Positions 46,501-60,018 of a DNA stretch of 64,000 nt are shown here, one piece after another. The stretch is taken from positions 1 through 64,000 of the forward strand of contig JANDJZ010001717.1 in the NCBI GenBank assembly GCA_027943245.1, in the 5' to 3' direction. Every line of letters starts with the position of its first letter. The stretch's first letter is position 1. The position numbers and the translations under genes are program-made. A model generated the notes under the pieces. That model did no database searches. It worked only from the letters and a program-made list of their open reading frames with translations, and was not told the origin of the DNA. The stretch comes from Acanthamoeba sp. SK_2022b. Lineage: Eukaryota; Discosea; Longamoebia; Acanthamoebidae.

Positions 46501-48226
46501 CCGCGTGTCTCTCCCACCTCGAGCGACTGCAGGCGGCAATCGACCTCAACGCGCACAACAACCAGCTCTCGGTCGAAGTGCCCGTCCCGCCTGAGCTCAA
46601 CGAAGCCAAGGACTATGCCTTCCGCCCTTCTCGCTTCACCACGCCTCTCACAGGCGACGATGCTGGTTCCTATTTCCTCCTCCCTCCCGACTTGGTACTT
46701 GCCCTCGGTTTGTAACGCACAACCCATTTGCGGTGGTGGATCGACGAACGCAGGCAAAAAGAGCAGGATACAGCAGTACAACGACCTCAAGACCTTCCGC
46801 GATGTGGCCAAGGAGGTCTTTGACAAGTCCCTGCTGACCTCTCTTGCTCGTCGTCACATCTCGCGTGAGGCCTGGACCGGTAAGCAGAATTCGCTATTAA
46901 TTAATTAATTTATTTGCTTGCCTCTGTATTGAGTGCACGCCATTAACATAGTTATCCGCACTTCTTCCACAGGCACCGGCATGAGCCCTCAGGACTACTT
47001 CTATAGGGACGTATCGAAGATCGAGGATATCTTGGAACACGCACAGGCTGTCGAGCAGGAGTTTACTGTTGGTCACTCGCGTGTCTCGGCAGTCTCCCAC
47101 GCTGCTAGCGGGCTCAGCGTGGCCGACACCCAGAAAGCCACCTACGTCGTGCGCGAGGTCAATCAGATCTACGAGGTACTCGTCTCAGGCCCGCAATCCC
47201 CTTCCCCGAAACTTAGAAGCTGATGTACGCCTTTGGTGTGTGTGTGTGGTCAGGCCGTCCTGCTGGCAGCACCCAAGTGTCGCCAGAATATGGGTCAAGA
47301 GCGGACCTACCCGTTGCTCTACGACACTCTCTCGTGGACCGCTTCCGCCCGTGTGCGCGCTTTGACGCTCAAGCAGATCCGAATCACGACGGACCTCATC
47401 AAGCAGCTGCTGACCTTTGCCCCCTCGCCGACGCTCACGGCCAGCGCCGGCTTCGACTGGTGGAGCTCCGTGGGCATGCTGCTCACGCAGCTCTACAACC
47501 TCAGCGACTCGTTGCTCGATGGCTACCGCGAGGAGATCGACGTTCGCCGGAGTCGTTCGACCACCAAGGGCGATGCGGAGGAGAGCGAGGCCGACGCCAA
47601 CCTCCGCCAGGCCTTCCTGGGTGCTCGCGCCAGCGCCTTGGAGCCCTTCCGCCTCGTCATGTCCAACCAGCTCGCCGCTGACGAAGCCGAGGAGGAGAGC
47701 ATGAGCCTCGTGCCCGGCACCAGCCGCAATCAGTCGCTCCACCGTTTGGCCAAGGGCCACCTGCTCAAGCTCGCCGAGAAGCATATGGACTTTGACGTGC
47801 TCATCGGCCTCTGCGAGAGCCAAGGTGACCGCGTGCGCCTGGGGGAGTACATGCGCCGATACCGCGCAAACGGATTCGCCCAGCATCTCTTCCAGTGGTA
47901 CCTGGCCAACGGTACACCCCCCCCCTCCTCCTCTACGTCCAGGCCTTGAAGCGGTTGCGCTGACGGTTTCCTGTTTGCACGCTGTGCGGGCAGGCAAGAG
48001 GAGGAAGCTACTGAGCCTGCCGACCGAGTACAACCAAGAGCTAGCCGAGTTCCTGCGGCCGCACAAGAGCCTTCTCTGGGTGCACGCCTTGGGGATGGAC
48101 CAGTACACCACCGCGGCCTCGGCGCTGTCGGACCTCGCGGAGCAGGAGACCCGCTTCCTCGGCAAGAAGAAGGTGACACCCAACGCTACCCCCATGTAGA
48201 TGGTGAGGTGACCCAACGAGCTGTGG

Positions 48227-48307
<81 letters not shown>

Positions 48308-49801
48308 CGCGCGCGCGCGTGTGTGTGCGTGACAGACGCTTCTGAGTCTGGCCAAGCTGTCTGCTCTTGCTGGTGCGGATACAGCCGTCAAGGCCGACGC
48401 GGAGGACTTCATAGCGCGGAAAGACCAGCAACTCTATCTCACTGAAGTGCAGATTGCACAGCGCCTCCAGCCTGCTGCGGTCAAGGACAAAGGTGAGGAC
48501 CATCACGACCTTGCTCTCCCTCTCCCCCCTACGTTTGCTTGGGTAGTCGCGCTCTCAAAGCTCACACAAGCTCGTGCCCCCCCCCTCGTATGACAGCGCT
48601 GGGTGATGAGGGCGCGAGGCGAAAGCATCGTCCACGTATGGGCCTGGATGCCGAACCGTCGGTGGAGCCAGCAGGCCAGAAGGCGCGGAGGGTGCAGCTC
48701 GATGACGAGGACCTGCAAAAGGAGATCCAAAAGCACCAAAAGGGACTTGAAACGCAGCCTTTCGTGCCCATGACGGCGCAGCAGCTCATCGAGGCCTTTG
48801 TCGGGCCCTTGGAAGACGACCAGGCGCACGGGGCTGCCCCCAGCATCCGCCAGGTCCTCCTCGCCCTCGATGTGTTTAATCACTCAGACCTGGTGCGTCT
48901 CTTCCTCCCCCAGCAGCGCTGGCAGTTCTCTGTCGTTATAGCATGCGTGCTGTGAAGCCCGCGCTTACCGCGGTTGTGGGTGTGTGTGTGCGTGTGTGCA
49001 GTTGCGTTCGGAGCACCAAAACGAGGACCTGCTTCGTGCCATCTTCCGACGCGCACTCCAGGCTACCAAGTATGTAGACTCGCGTTTTGGTGTTGTTGTT
49101 GTGTGTTTTTTGATGAAGCGGGTTCAAATCTGATTCCTGCTGTGCGTTGCAGTTGGGTGGCTCTGGGCAAGGAGTGGATGTCGGGCAGGTTGAACGATGT
49201 TCAGGCCAGGGACAAGATCACACAAACAGCGTTTTATCAGGCAGCGTGCCATTCGGTCAGCCAAGCCCTGCCCGTCATCGACATCTTCGCCACCGAGACC
49301 GCTGCCTATGCCAACGCAGATAAGGTACCCGGGGACCACCTTTTTCTTGGGGGGGGGCTTCCCGACTCCAAACGTGTCGCGGGTCACGGTGGCTGACCAT
49401 CGCGCGCCTCTGGCAGGAGCATACGGACATGCTCGGGCGTATCTTCACCACGCTGGAGACGCTTCTGCGCGAGGGCAGGGCGAATCTGGCGGCCGTGGAC
49501 TCTGGGAACTTCAGTTTTGTGCGCGAGGACGACGACGCCGACTACGACGAAGAGGAGGACACCGCGGCTGGTCGCGAACGCGCGTTCTACGAGGCCGACG
49601 CCATGGACACGGTAGAGCCCCTCTCCTTGTTCGTAGATTAATCACCCCCCCCCCTCTCTATCAAACTCATCGTTGCGATCTCCTTCCTTCCATGCCTGCG
49701 CAGGTGGAGATAGGAGTCGGCGCCGCGGGCTCTGGCAACCTGTTCATGGAAGAGGACCTCATTCCCAGCGAGGAGGACGACGACAATGACGCTCACGTGT
49801 G
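43515..49801 (+). CDS. NUP133: Nuclear pore protein Nup133
   Basis: A gene of about twenty exons from ATG 43515 to TGA 49801. The first exon (43515-43962) encodes a Ser/Pro/Thr-rich disordered leader ending RRLRDSTQ. A beta-propeller region begins at 44072 (GYAWVIIESTIYLWNFTE) and runs through LGLLLSSKEGYVLYWPDV and FVLSTNQDTLYQLTVV to the 45.9 kb region. From about 46000 the protein is helical: LRRAVRLQKEGIVGLSSEAL, FGYFLMFLKDLGLW, TYPLLYDTLSWTASARVRAL, LLKLAEKHMDFDVLIGLCES, MRRYRANGFAQHLFQWYLAN. It ends in an acidic tail (IPSEEDDDNDAHV). Propeller plus helical repeat is the Nucleoporin_N/Nup133 architecture of the Nup107-160 complex, the outer scaffold of the nuclear pore. Internal exon limits are approximate. 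Confidence 0.85.
48242..48329. repeat. (TG)n then (GC)n in Nup133 intron
   Basis: About 30 TG units followed by a short GC alternation, between the exons ending near 48174 and starting near 48336. Confidence 0.95.
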
Positions 49802-49910
49802 ATGGACGGTGTCACAGCGAAAAGAAACCAAGGTCGTCCTGCTTATTCAAGGGCATGTTTATCGTGGTTCGTGTTTGTTGTTCGTTTTGTTCTCTCTCTC
49901 TCTCTTCGCT

Positions 49911-51585
49911 TCATTTTGGCATCACCGCCGTTGCGCTTTGATCAGTCGAGGCGTCGACCGATGGCGGAGACATGGTTCTCAGGATGGCCTCGAGCATGAT
50001 GACCCGCAGGTGGGTGCGGAAGCGGCGGAACCAGTCGATGAGCCTGCGCTGCCTCACGAGCAGGGCCTGCTCGTCCTGCGCCTCGCGGATGATGGCCGGC
50101 AGGTCCCGTCGCCAGTCGTGCACGTAGAACACCGGCGCGCCGGTCTCCTGCACGCGCGAGAGGGAGGGGAGAGAGACTCAGCAGGCGTCGCGTCAGAAGT
50201 CACACACTTGAACATGCGGCGAGAAGCGGAGAGGGGGGGTAGGTAGTCGTGGTCCGTGCCTTGAGCAAGCGGTGGATGTCGTCGGGCATGCAGCCGAAGG
50301 TGTTGCCAAAGGCCGGGTGGCGCGACCGGCCGGGTTGGAAGGGCGGGTCCTCGATGACTGGGATGGAGCCGGCGATGATGGCCTCCCAGATGCGGTACTG
50401 CTCGGGGGTGTTGCCGCTCGGGCAGAGGGTGAGCTTGCTGCGCTCGAGATGGTGGAGGTAGCGGTCGGTGGGGAAGTAGCTGCGAAAGTTGGTGGCGATG
50501 TTGTACTCGGCCAGCTCCGAGTCGAACCACTCGGCGAGCTTGAAAAGGACGTTGGTCTGCGATAGCTGGCAGAGGTGGTAGCCCACCTGGGCGCAGGCCT
50601 CCTGGGCAGCAATGTGGGCCTGCATGCGGGTGGGCTTGCGGGTGGAGTGCGTGACGAGGAGATTGAAGAGCAGGGGGCGCTGGCTGGAGGGGAGCAGAGT
50701 GCTCTCCTCGATGCGAGGAGGGAAGCCGTGATAGGAGCTGGGTCCGAGGGGCCACACGAACACGCGGCGGTTGTCCACAAGAGCGCAGTCGCCGTAGGTG
50801 AGGAACACGAACTTGAGCTCCTGAGGCAGAGAATTCAAATCGCACGATTCGTCGCCCTTCATGACAGCACCGACCGACACATCTGGAGGCACTCGCTGGA
50901 GAAACTCCCTATCGATTCCGATGAAGAGCAGGCTGCTCACGCTGTCGGGTGGCAGGTCGAAGAGCCTTTCTGGTGGCTCGACCAACACCAGCTCCACTCC
51001 CAGCTCTTGGTAGTGGTGTCGCTCAGCGCTGGATTCATCACCGGCAGCTAAGATGGAGTCCCAGATGAATGGTTGAAGGTTCTCTCGGTCGTGGTTGAGG
51101 ACGTGCACCCGCAGCGGTCCGGCTCCATCTCGGAGTGCTGCGGTAGTTGGATCCACGGCTTGACGGAGCTCTGGCAGGTGGGGTGCTCGAGCAACGTGGG
51201 CGGCAGAGAGACACTCCCCGGTGCGATTTCGAGGTGATACATTGGGATGTAATCGTTCAGCAGCCACCTCCTGGCCGTACCATTCGTAACTGTGTGCCGC
51301 CATGGAGCCTGTTTGCCCCTGTCGAACTAAAATCTGGACGACCAAGTGTGTCGCTCCGACAAGAAGCAACAATAATAGCACCAGGGAGATGTACCGGTGC
51401 CCCAAGTGGCACGTTGCTCTGTTAGTCCGGTTGGCGAGTGCTCCAAAATGTGTCCTGAAGGCCTGCTCATGTTCCTTGCAAGTAGAGCTCCGCCAGAGCA
51501 AGCCAGGTCTGGCTCTAGACCACAGACAAGTGAGACCAAACCCCACTGACGCAGCGCCAACCAAGATATACTCCGCCGTCGTCAT
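49911..51585 (-). CDS. RXYLT1/TMEM5-like glycosyltransferase (exostosin-type)
   Basis: Two minus-strand exons, 50260-51585 and 49911-50147 (520 aa), joined in phase 0 across an intron that seems to start GC (AAG|GCACGG). The protein has a hydrophobic N-terminal stretch and a stronger membrane anchor near residues 66-85 (ISLVLLLLLLVGATHLVVQI), so it is a type II Golgi-like enzyme. Luminal motifs: VHVLNHDRENLQPFIWDSIL, VFLTYGDCALVDNRRVFVWP, LGPSSYHGFPPR, YLHHLERSKLTLCPSGNTPE, QYRIWEAIIAGSIPVIEDPP. The last block is the nucleotide-sugar binding signature of exostosin-like GT47/GT10-type folds. The RVFVWPLG block recalls vertebrate RXYLT1, a ribitol xylosyltransferase acting on dystroglycan. The substrate in an amoeba must differ. 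Confidence 0.75.
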
Positions 51586-51992
51586 CTACCAGCGGTTGTC
51601 ACAACCAGTTACGTGCCGACGAGGCCCTCTTTAAAAGAAAAGACAAGCGAAAATAAGCACTTGCCTTTAAAAAGCTTGCCGAGAAACCTCAGAAAAAACT
51701 TTTTCTATCACGCTTTCCTAGCTGCTGCTCCGTTCCGTGCGGGCTGCTTTGGCGCACTGGGATCCATGTTGGCTCATAACTCAACGCACCAGGCGCCACA
51801 AGGTCGCTACCCAAGACGTTCATGTGAAGAACACGTTGATTTTTAAAGGATCTTAAATCAATTCTTCTCGAACATCCTTCTCGGTTTTAGCCCGCACACT
51901 GCGCTCCAGTTCTGCGAATTTCAAATTTTTACAGCCGGGTGCCGTTGGTTTGTTGCCACGTGGCGTGTCCCGGACAGTATTGTAATAAGTCG

Positions 51993-54900
51993 CCATGATT
52001 TCGGCCAGCAGCAACCAACCAGCATCTCTCACCTTCGCCCAGATGGAACACTCAACGCAAGAGGCCAAACCTGAAACGGTTAAGCGTGGTGCGCTTGCAG
52101 CCCTTTGTCGCGACACTGCGGTTGCATACGTTTTGTGACCCCGACTATGACTTAACCCATTCTCTTTCTTGAAATGGGCAGGAAACGCTGCGGTGGCCGC
52201 GCTCTACGGCCGCATGCATCCAGTGCGCGCTGACTTGGTGAACTCCTGCGGCGCATCGGATTTATGTTTGGTTGAGGGTGACTCAGTAGTTGCAGAGGCG
52301 TTGCGGGACACCTCGCTGGACTGGACAAGTGGGGGACAGTTCCTGCATCTCACGTTTATTGTTGAGAAGTATCTCCTGGTGGGCGCGCCTCCCCTCGCTT
52401 AACCTTCCTTACTGCTAAGAGCGCGCTTGTGGCAAACTTTGCTTACCAGGGCTCTGATCCCGCCGTCCACATAAGAACATGAGAGAGCGAGGCGTCAGCT
52501 ACCGAGTTGCCTTCATCGACAGCAGCAGAGCGCTGTGGCAACAGGACAGCTCGAAATTGCTTGGGCGGGAGCTCATCTACCGACACCTCAAGTTCAACAC
52601 TGAGTTTGATGTCGACACTATCCCCTCCTGGCTTCCACCCTTAAGGGCGTCTCAGGCACACGTCATCTTCTGGCGCTAGCACCGCACAGGCCTGCTCGAG
52701 CTTAAGAGGCACACTCCCTGCAGGCGAAGAAGGACAGTCACATGGACCCGTGGGAAGAGTACTTGGCGAAGCAGAACCCCTCGTTCGTCCTTCTTGTAGA
52801 CGGGGAGATGATGACACAGGTTTTTGCACTCCGTCCCTCCTAGCCTTGTTCTGTGTGTCTTTCTGACTCCCGTTCTTCTTCGGCTCTTCCTCGTCACACA
52901 AAACAGTCATCGGCTCTCGTTGCTCGAGGACTTGTCATCGACTGCGCTTTGCGAGGAATCAATGTGGTCTACTCGCAGCTCGACTTCGAGAGCAGCCGAG
53001 TGTATGGCTACCTCGTACGCCCCGCGTCCGCACTCGCAAAGGCTCGCTACAAGGTTGCGCCTCGGATTGCTCCTCTCGTCTACAACCTAGTGGCTGCAAG
53101 CGACCTGGCAATGAGCACCGCTGGAGGGACCAAGCTGCGGGAACGCACAGACCAGGACTCACTGGCGTTGCTGGTGCAACGCTTCGGGCTTCGCCAGGCA
53201 ATCTTCTTCCTTGCCTTTGCTGCAGCGCTGGAAGACAACGAGAGGTCATCGTCGCCCCACGACTGGGAGTCTCTGGGCAAGATTTATCTCCTTCATCTCG
53301 TGCTGATCGCGCACTTGCCGCTGAAGGCGAGGGCTCAGCGACTGGGACAGCCCGAAGACCGCACCGCGTTTCAAGGAGTCCAGGCGTTCCTCTCCTCCAT
53401 CCACAAGCACAGCATCTTCTGGCTGCAGAAATGCGACGCCTACCTCGAGACTATTGCTGCTGAAGGCACCAACGAGGCCAAATCCATTCTGGCGGAGCTC
53501 GCTGACTTTGCCGATAGTCGCCTGTTCCTCAAAGTCCTAGATCTGGTAAACGACTCCTCGCAACCGACCGGTGAGCCCCTCGAAGGTCTCGTGACGGTGC
53601 TTGGCTTCACTCCGGCGATGGCTGAAAAGGCGCTTGCCGCGTGGTCTCAGATCTGTCTCACCAGCAGGCGGGGTACGCTACGGGATTCACGAACTCGCCT
53701 GAGGGTTTGCAGCTGCTCCTGATTAACGTGTTTGCGTTGCAGACGCATTGCCTTTCTTTCCGCTGCTGCCCGCCAGCAGCCGGCCGAACTTTGCCCGGTG
53801 TGCACCTGCAGAAGACCCACCTGCTCATGTTCACCAGCTTCGGGAGGTATCGTGCAGCCTGACGCGAGCCGTGCTCGGCGATGAGCTGGCCGACAAGCTC
53901 CACGTAAGGGAATCTGGAGGAGAGGGTGACGCCGCACAACCGGCTGAGCTTTCCAAAAGCAATCTATCCTACGTCGAGAATTATCACTGGCATTCTGGAC
54001 GCAGCCTGGACCACGATCACAGGTCCCACGACGAAGGCAGCAATCGGGATGCACAGAAGTATATCAAGTTCATGCATAACTACGCGGAATCTCTCGAAGG
54101 TACCTCTTTGTCTTGCAGTTTCCCTGAAGGCAAACACCATGTTCAACCACTGTGCGTGCGTGCGTTCCTTCAGGTACGATTCTGCATCACACAGGAGGGA
54201 GTACTGGCCCTGCTGTAGAATCCGCACCGATCGTAGCAAAAGACGCAAAGGGGCACAAAGTGTACGCAGCAATGTAGCCTTGTACACAATCCACATACGA
54301 CAAAATTGGTCGCTGATCCATCTCCTGCAGGCCAAAGCAAACCAACAACAAGAAGGGAGTAAGTCGCAAGAGGCAGCTTTGTGACATCAATGCTGCGAAG
54401 AGAAGCAAGGAGGCCGAGGAAGCTGCTCGCAACAAACTGGACACCGTGTGCACGCGTACCTTGGGCATCCTCTCCTGTGAGCAGGTGGTAGATCACATCA
54501 ACAAGTTTATCGAGAACTGCACCGTACGCCTCCTTGTTGTGATTCCACTGTGCGGCGTCGTGTACGTGCGTAGTGACCCTGGTTATATGTGCTGTTAAGG
54601 TTCAACAAGTAGCCTTTGAGGCCCAGCTTAAGAAGCTCAACCTCTACCTGCGCTCACAGCTGGAGCACGAGAAAGCCAAAATGAACCAGAAGCAGGAGAA
54701 AAAGAACTACCCCTCATCTTCGAAAGATGACGACTGCGAGAGGCAGACGAAGATCTCAATTTTCGGTCTCACGCAGCACATCTGCGAACACTACTCGGCT
54801 CTGCTGGACTCCAACGTCATAACCTTGCTCGTCGACATCCTCACCTGGGCGGGCTTCTCCGACGCCGCACGGTCACTTCGCAAGGAGTGGAGCAGCGTTC

Positions 54901-57887
54901 TGGAGGTGCAGGGCACATCGGCGCCCAAGGAAAAAGCCCAGGCCTTGAAGCCCGTGGCTACAGAGATCAGCAAGGTGAGGCAGATGCTAACTTACCTAGC
55001 GCCTCTTCGGTCCACGCCTGCCGTAGATTTTCAGTTGGAGCACATGGGTCACCTGCTGTCCCGCAAGGTACCTCGGAGATCTTCTCCCCATGTGTGCCAC
55101 TGCGGTTTGGGTCGATTGACTGCAAGCTATTGACTCCATCCCCTACCCAAGTCTCTTGGAAGCCGTAGAGATCCACGTGTGACATTCACTCCGGATGAAT
55201 GGCAAGTCAAGCTGCTCGACGTTGTGGATAGGTACGCCTGCCGGCCGCTCGTTCACTGGCTCTTGCTCATTTGAATTTGGCTGCAGGAATGGCTCAGCTC
55301 TCGTGTGCGCACCTACGTCATCAGGAAAAACGTTTATCTCCTACTACTGCATGGAAAAGGTATGTTTGGATGTTTTGATTGATTTTGCTAGAGAGCAACG
55401 TGTAGCTCACAGCCGTACGGATCTCTCCTTCCAATAGGTTTTGCGCGAAAGCGAAGACGGCGTTGTGGTCTATGTGTCACCCACCAAGTCGCTGGTCAAC
55501 CAGGTTGCCGCCGAGGTCTACGCCCGTTTCAGAACGAAAGTGTATGTTGCCGTCGGCTTTTGTCATATGCAAGCCGATGTCTTCTCACGGCTCGGCCGCG
55601 GCAGACGTGGGACACAGTCTGTGTTTGGTGTCTTCACCCGGGACTACCGCCATAAGCCTTTGAACTCCAGAGTATCTCTTCTGATTTGGCTTCTGTCCTT
55701 ATCACACACTCAAGCATGCTAACCCGGAACTCTGTGCTCGCTCTCTAGGTTCTGGTCACCGTTCCTGCATGCTTGGAGATACTCTTGCTCTCACCCCAAA
55801 ATCGCAGCTGGTATGACCCAAATTTGGTGTGAACGCTGTTGTGCTTTCACTTGTCGAGTTAACACCCCTTGCAGGGTATCGAGGCTGCGCTACGTAATCT
55901 TTGATGAAGTACACATGATCGCCAGTGCACATGAAGGTACCTTGCTTTGTGCCCCCCCCCCGCTGTGTACGCGTTGGTTGATATATTGTTCTTCTATCCC
56001 AAAAGGACCCACCTGGGAGCGACTGCTGCTGATGATCAACTGTCCCTTCCTTGGCCTCTCCGCTACCGTGGGCAATCCCTCGGAGTTTCATGAGTGGCTG
56101 GTGGCCATCAAGTCGGTACGGGGCGGCTGGTGCGTTGGTGCTCGCGGCCTTAGCCAGCAATAGAGCTCACCCCAACCTACAGTACCAGCAACAGCAGTAC
56201 CAGCGGGACCAGCCGAAACCAGTACTGTCAAAAAGGGGAGCAAAGCAAGTCGACCTCGTGAGCAAGCAAGCTTTTGATGTGGCTTTGATTTCGCACCACG
56301 AGCGCTATTCCGATTTGGCGAAGCGCGTCTTTGTTCCTCCTTCCGGTAGGGATCTGCTAGCGTATTCTATGACCTTGAAGCAATGCACTCACCAGACCTG
56401 CGTCAACTCTGTACCTTATTGAAGATCGAAAGCCCCGAGTCTCCCTCAAGGACCTCCATCCCTACGTGGCCTTGAACATCACTCGACTGAAGAAAAGGTG
56501 CTCCACTCATTCCAGGTATCCGTTGGGTTGAGGGAAGAAAGCTTGTTTTCTGACATACTCTGATACGACCGGGACTACACTCTCAGAGGGTTTCCCAAGG
56601 ATCTCACTCTTGAGCCAAGGCACTGCCTGCGCCTGTACCAAGCCATGGTTGACTCCACTCTGGCGCACCCGCTGGATGACATGCTCTCCAAGAAGTTGCA
56701 ACGCATAGCCCCAGCCGCCTATTTCAAGGTAGATGGTTCATTGGTTGTTTTCTAAGTGAGCTGACTTCTTACTTTCCTTTCTTCTTTCAACGCAAGCATC
56801 CGCATGCCATTTCTCGCCATGAAGTCCGCGAGTTTGAATACGCCCTCAGGCAGATATTTGAGGAATGGGTGAAGCTCGGTAGGCCCAACGCCCAAGCCGT
56901 ACATTACCCCACGTACCATATCAAATACGCTGCCTGCCCTTACTGAACTCGTTGGTCATCCCAGGTGCTCAAGCTTCTCCTTCCAGACGAGCATACCACC
57001 AGGAACAGCATCCAGAGTGAGGAGATGGTTGATAAGCATATCTTCCCGCTCTTGATGACCCTGAAGAAACAGGGACGACTCCCTGGGATCTTCTTCTCAC
57101 TGGACAGGTACCACATCATGATCCGCCGCTCCTCTGCGCGCCAATTGCAAATTTTAAAACGATGAAACCACGACTAGGGTGCGTTGCGAGGACTATGCGC
57201 GCATAGTCACGTGCACTCTACGAAATAAGACCAAAGAGGCGATCCGCGAGTTCCAAGGCAGCGAAAAGGAGGTGAAGCGCAATGAAAAGATGGCAGATCG
57301 TCTCCAAAAAGCTGCAAAGTCAAAGCGTGACAAAGGCAAAGATCCCAGCGAGAAGGACGGCGGCAACCAACCACTAGAGATAAACGATCCATCTGACTCA
57401 GAGCGCCAGGTATACAACCCTCATGGCCCGATGGGACCTGGCACCTGGCTTGACTCTGTTCATAACCATACTGTGATATTGTCAGAAAATCCAAGACATC
57501 ATCATGCGGTTCACGTTTGGAGAGCCGGGGAAACAGGTGCAAGAGGGTAAGTTATGGGCCAGGCGCTAGTGTGCTTGTAGGGATGGATTGACGACAAGGT
57601 TGGTTGCGCGATGACAGAGATCCGCCAGCGACTGATGTGGCGAGTAGCCAAGGCGATGGGTTCTCCCGACAACATTTTTGTGCGGGCCCTTCAGTACGGT
57701 ACGTTACGCCCTCTTCATTTGCCGTCCTTACCCACAACCTAATTTTTGTATCCACAGGTATCGGTGTTCATCATGCAGGACTCCCAACCAGCTACAGGCA
57801 AGCGGTGGAGTGGTTGTTCCGCGTTGGCGCCCTTCGCGTTGTCTTTGCCACCGGCACTCTCGCTCTCGGTGCGCTGTCCCCCTATTC

Positions 57888-57960
<73 letters not shown>

Positions 57961-60018
57961 TGTATCGCCGACCTGAAGGAGAGACAGGTATCCACATGCC
58001 CTGCAAAACTGTCGCATTCGTGGAGGATTCTATCTACCTGGACCCCTTGGCCTTTCGTCAAATGAGCGGCAGAGCCGGCCGCAGAGGACACGACCTTCTT
58101 GGTATACAAATATCTTTCTACGTAACTCTCCTCATGCATCCTTTGGTGACTCGAGCTGCGCAGGTCATGTCCTCTTCGTCGGCCTGCCGTTTTCCAAGGT
58201 TGGGCGCCTCCTCACCGCCGACCTCACCCGGATTCGGTATATGGCTTATCCTTTCCTGAGTCTACTATTGCAGATAGGCTCCTTACAAGGCGTACTGCTC
58301 CAACCCACTGCATAGGGGTCAGTTTCCAGTAAATGCGAGCTTGGTGCTGCGATGCATGATTCTGCACAAACAGGTTGACGCCCTCTTCGCCTCCCCCCAC
58401 TGATGTAGTTTATCACTCCAGATCGGTCTCCTGACTTGGTTCGTTATATTTGCCACCCAGCTGAATGGCAGCGACCCGGATGCCGTGCGCTCGATCACTC
58501 GGCTCTTCCATAAGCCTCTATTCTGCATGGGTGCGCCTCTTGCACATGCTTGAAGGCTTGTGGCTCCCGAGGTAGATACTCACCCACCCTGGACAATCAG
58601 ATCACGACAGGGCCAACCTGCTGGTCGGTCTTCATTTCCGGTACACAGTGGAGTACCTCATAGAAGACGGTCTGCTCTCCCCTCAGGGCGCAGTATGTTT
58701 CTCCTATCTACATCTGCTTGGGTTGCAATACTTTGGGAGAGGGTCAGCTGATCGCGTTGGAGGGCTTGCATAAACCACAGCGCACCAACCATCCATCTAA
58801 CACTTTGAACCCACTCACCTATTAGCCGATGAACTTGAGCGGCCTGGTTTCGCACTTGTTCTGGACCGAGCCAGCCAACTTTATGTTCCTGGCCTTGCTG
58901 AACAATGGCGTCTTCAAGCGCATCTGCGACCCTATCGCCAACTGCAAAGCAGGTAAGAACAGAACTGGCTTGTTGGACCAAGGTGTGCAACTCAAGTGGA
59001 ATCACGAAACAATGTTTGCGCCCGCACAGGATCACCTGCCGAGATGGAAATCCTAAAGGAGCTCATGCTTGTGATGTGCCATCTGTTTGAACGCCGACAG
59101 CTCCACCCTTCAGTCCTGAGCGTCGACTTTGCTGAGCTGGGACCCTCGAAGGTACTTGCTTAAGTGTTCCTCTTCTGGTGTTCATCCTGTATACAGATGG
59201 TACGGTTATTGTGGTGTAGGTGATCCTGGAGGACCTACCTGGCCCTATCGCCAAAGTGCTGGAGGACCGCAACGAGCTCTCGCTCAGGCTGTTCCATTCC
59301 TGCGCAAGTGCGTTTGCTGCAAAGCAGGAGGCCTCTCTGCCTGCCTCCAAGATCAACATTCCACTCGGCAGCAACACCCCAAAGGTGCACCCTCCTGAAG
59401 GCTCAGTAGGGTTGAGACCTCACACTCACCAATGATAACGCAGGATCTGGTGGCAGCAGCAAACACTCTAGTTGGACAACTGCATGCTGAGCACATCCCA
59501 TATAACATTCGCTCAGGGTACATAGCCACATCGGGCCATGGAGACCACTTCGTGTCAGTGGACGAGCTGGAGCGCGAGATCCAGGCCAATGCCTACATTC
59601 ATCAGGCGGCCATTCCAACAGTTTCACAGCAGGGTATCCGCAAGTCTAAGCTCCTTTTTAACCGCTACGCCCTCGACTTCCTCACTCACGGCCAGTTCAA
59701 GGTAAGGACACTCTTTGCCTCCAGCCTATGCACAACTGACATTGACAACTTCATTTCTAGGCAATCGAGAAGGCCAATGGCTTGGTAGGAGGAGTGGCTT
59801 GGGATGTCCTCCACACCTTTTCGCTCATTTTGAAGTCCATCAGCACTGCTTTGCGCAAGTTGTCCTGCTCAGACGAAGAACTGAAGCAGCTCCTCAAAGA
59901 CGAGGACGAGTGGGACGCGGACCCCCTGCGCTGTGTGTCTAGCAATCCCACGGTGCAGTGCTTCTTCCGCCTCAGCACTGTATTCACCCAGCTCCTGAAG
60001 CCACACTCCCGCCACTAA
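51993..60018 (+). CDS. DDX60-like Ski2-family DExH helicase
   Basis: A long many-exon gene. The start at 51993 (ATGATTTCGGCC) is tentative; the stop is at 60018. N-terminal exons match the DDX60 leader: [81 protein letters not shown]. The helicase core follows: motif [10 protein letters not shown] (55.3 kb), [20 protein letters not shown] (55.45 kb), motif II FDEVH (55.9 kb), motif [11 protein letters not shown] (56.05 kb), [14 protein letters not shown] segment (57.77 kb) and motif [14 protein letters not shown] (58.06 kb). C-terminal exons extend to LLKPHSRH. The KEKKN-type lysine-rich insert near 54.7 kb and 57.25 kb is charged. Family members act on RNA; human DDX60 aids antiviral sensing and surveillance of translating mRNA. 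Exon limits are approximate. Confidence 0.85.
57891..57959. repeat. (TG)n microsatellite in intron
   Basis: About 34 TG units in an intron of the DDX60-like gene, between the exon coding [10 protein letters not shown] and the one coding [12 protein letters not shown]. Confidence 0.95.

Noticed and set aside
49118..49145. GGTTCAAATC-like sequence reminiscent of a tRNA B box
   Set aside because: It lies in a Nup133 intron. No matching acceptor stem, anticodon arm or A box could be folded around it.
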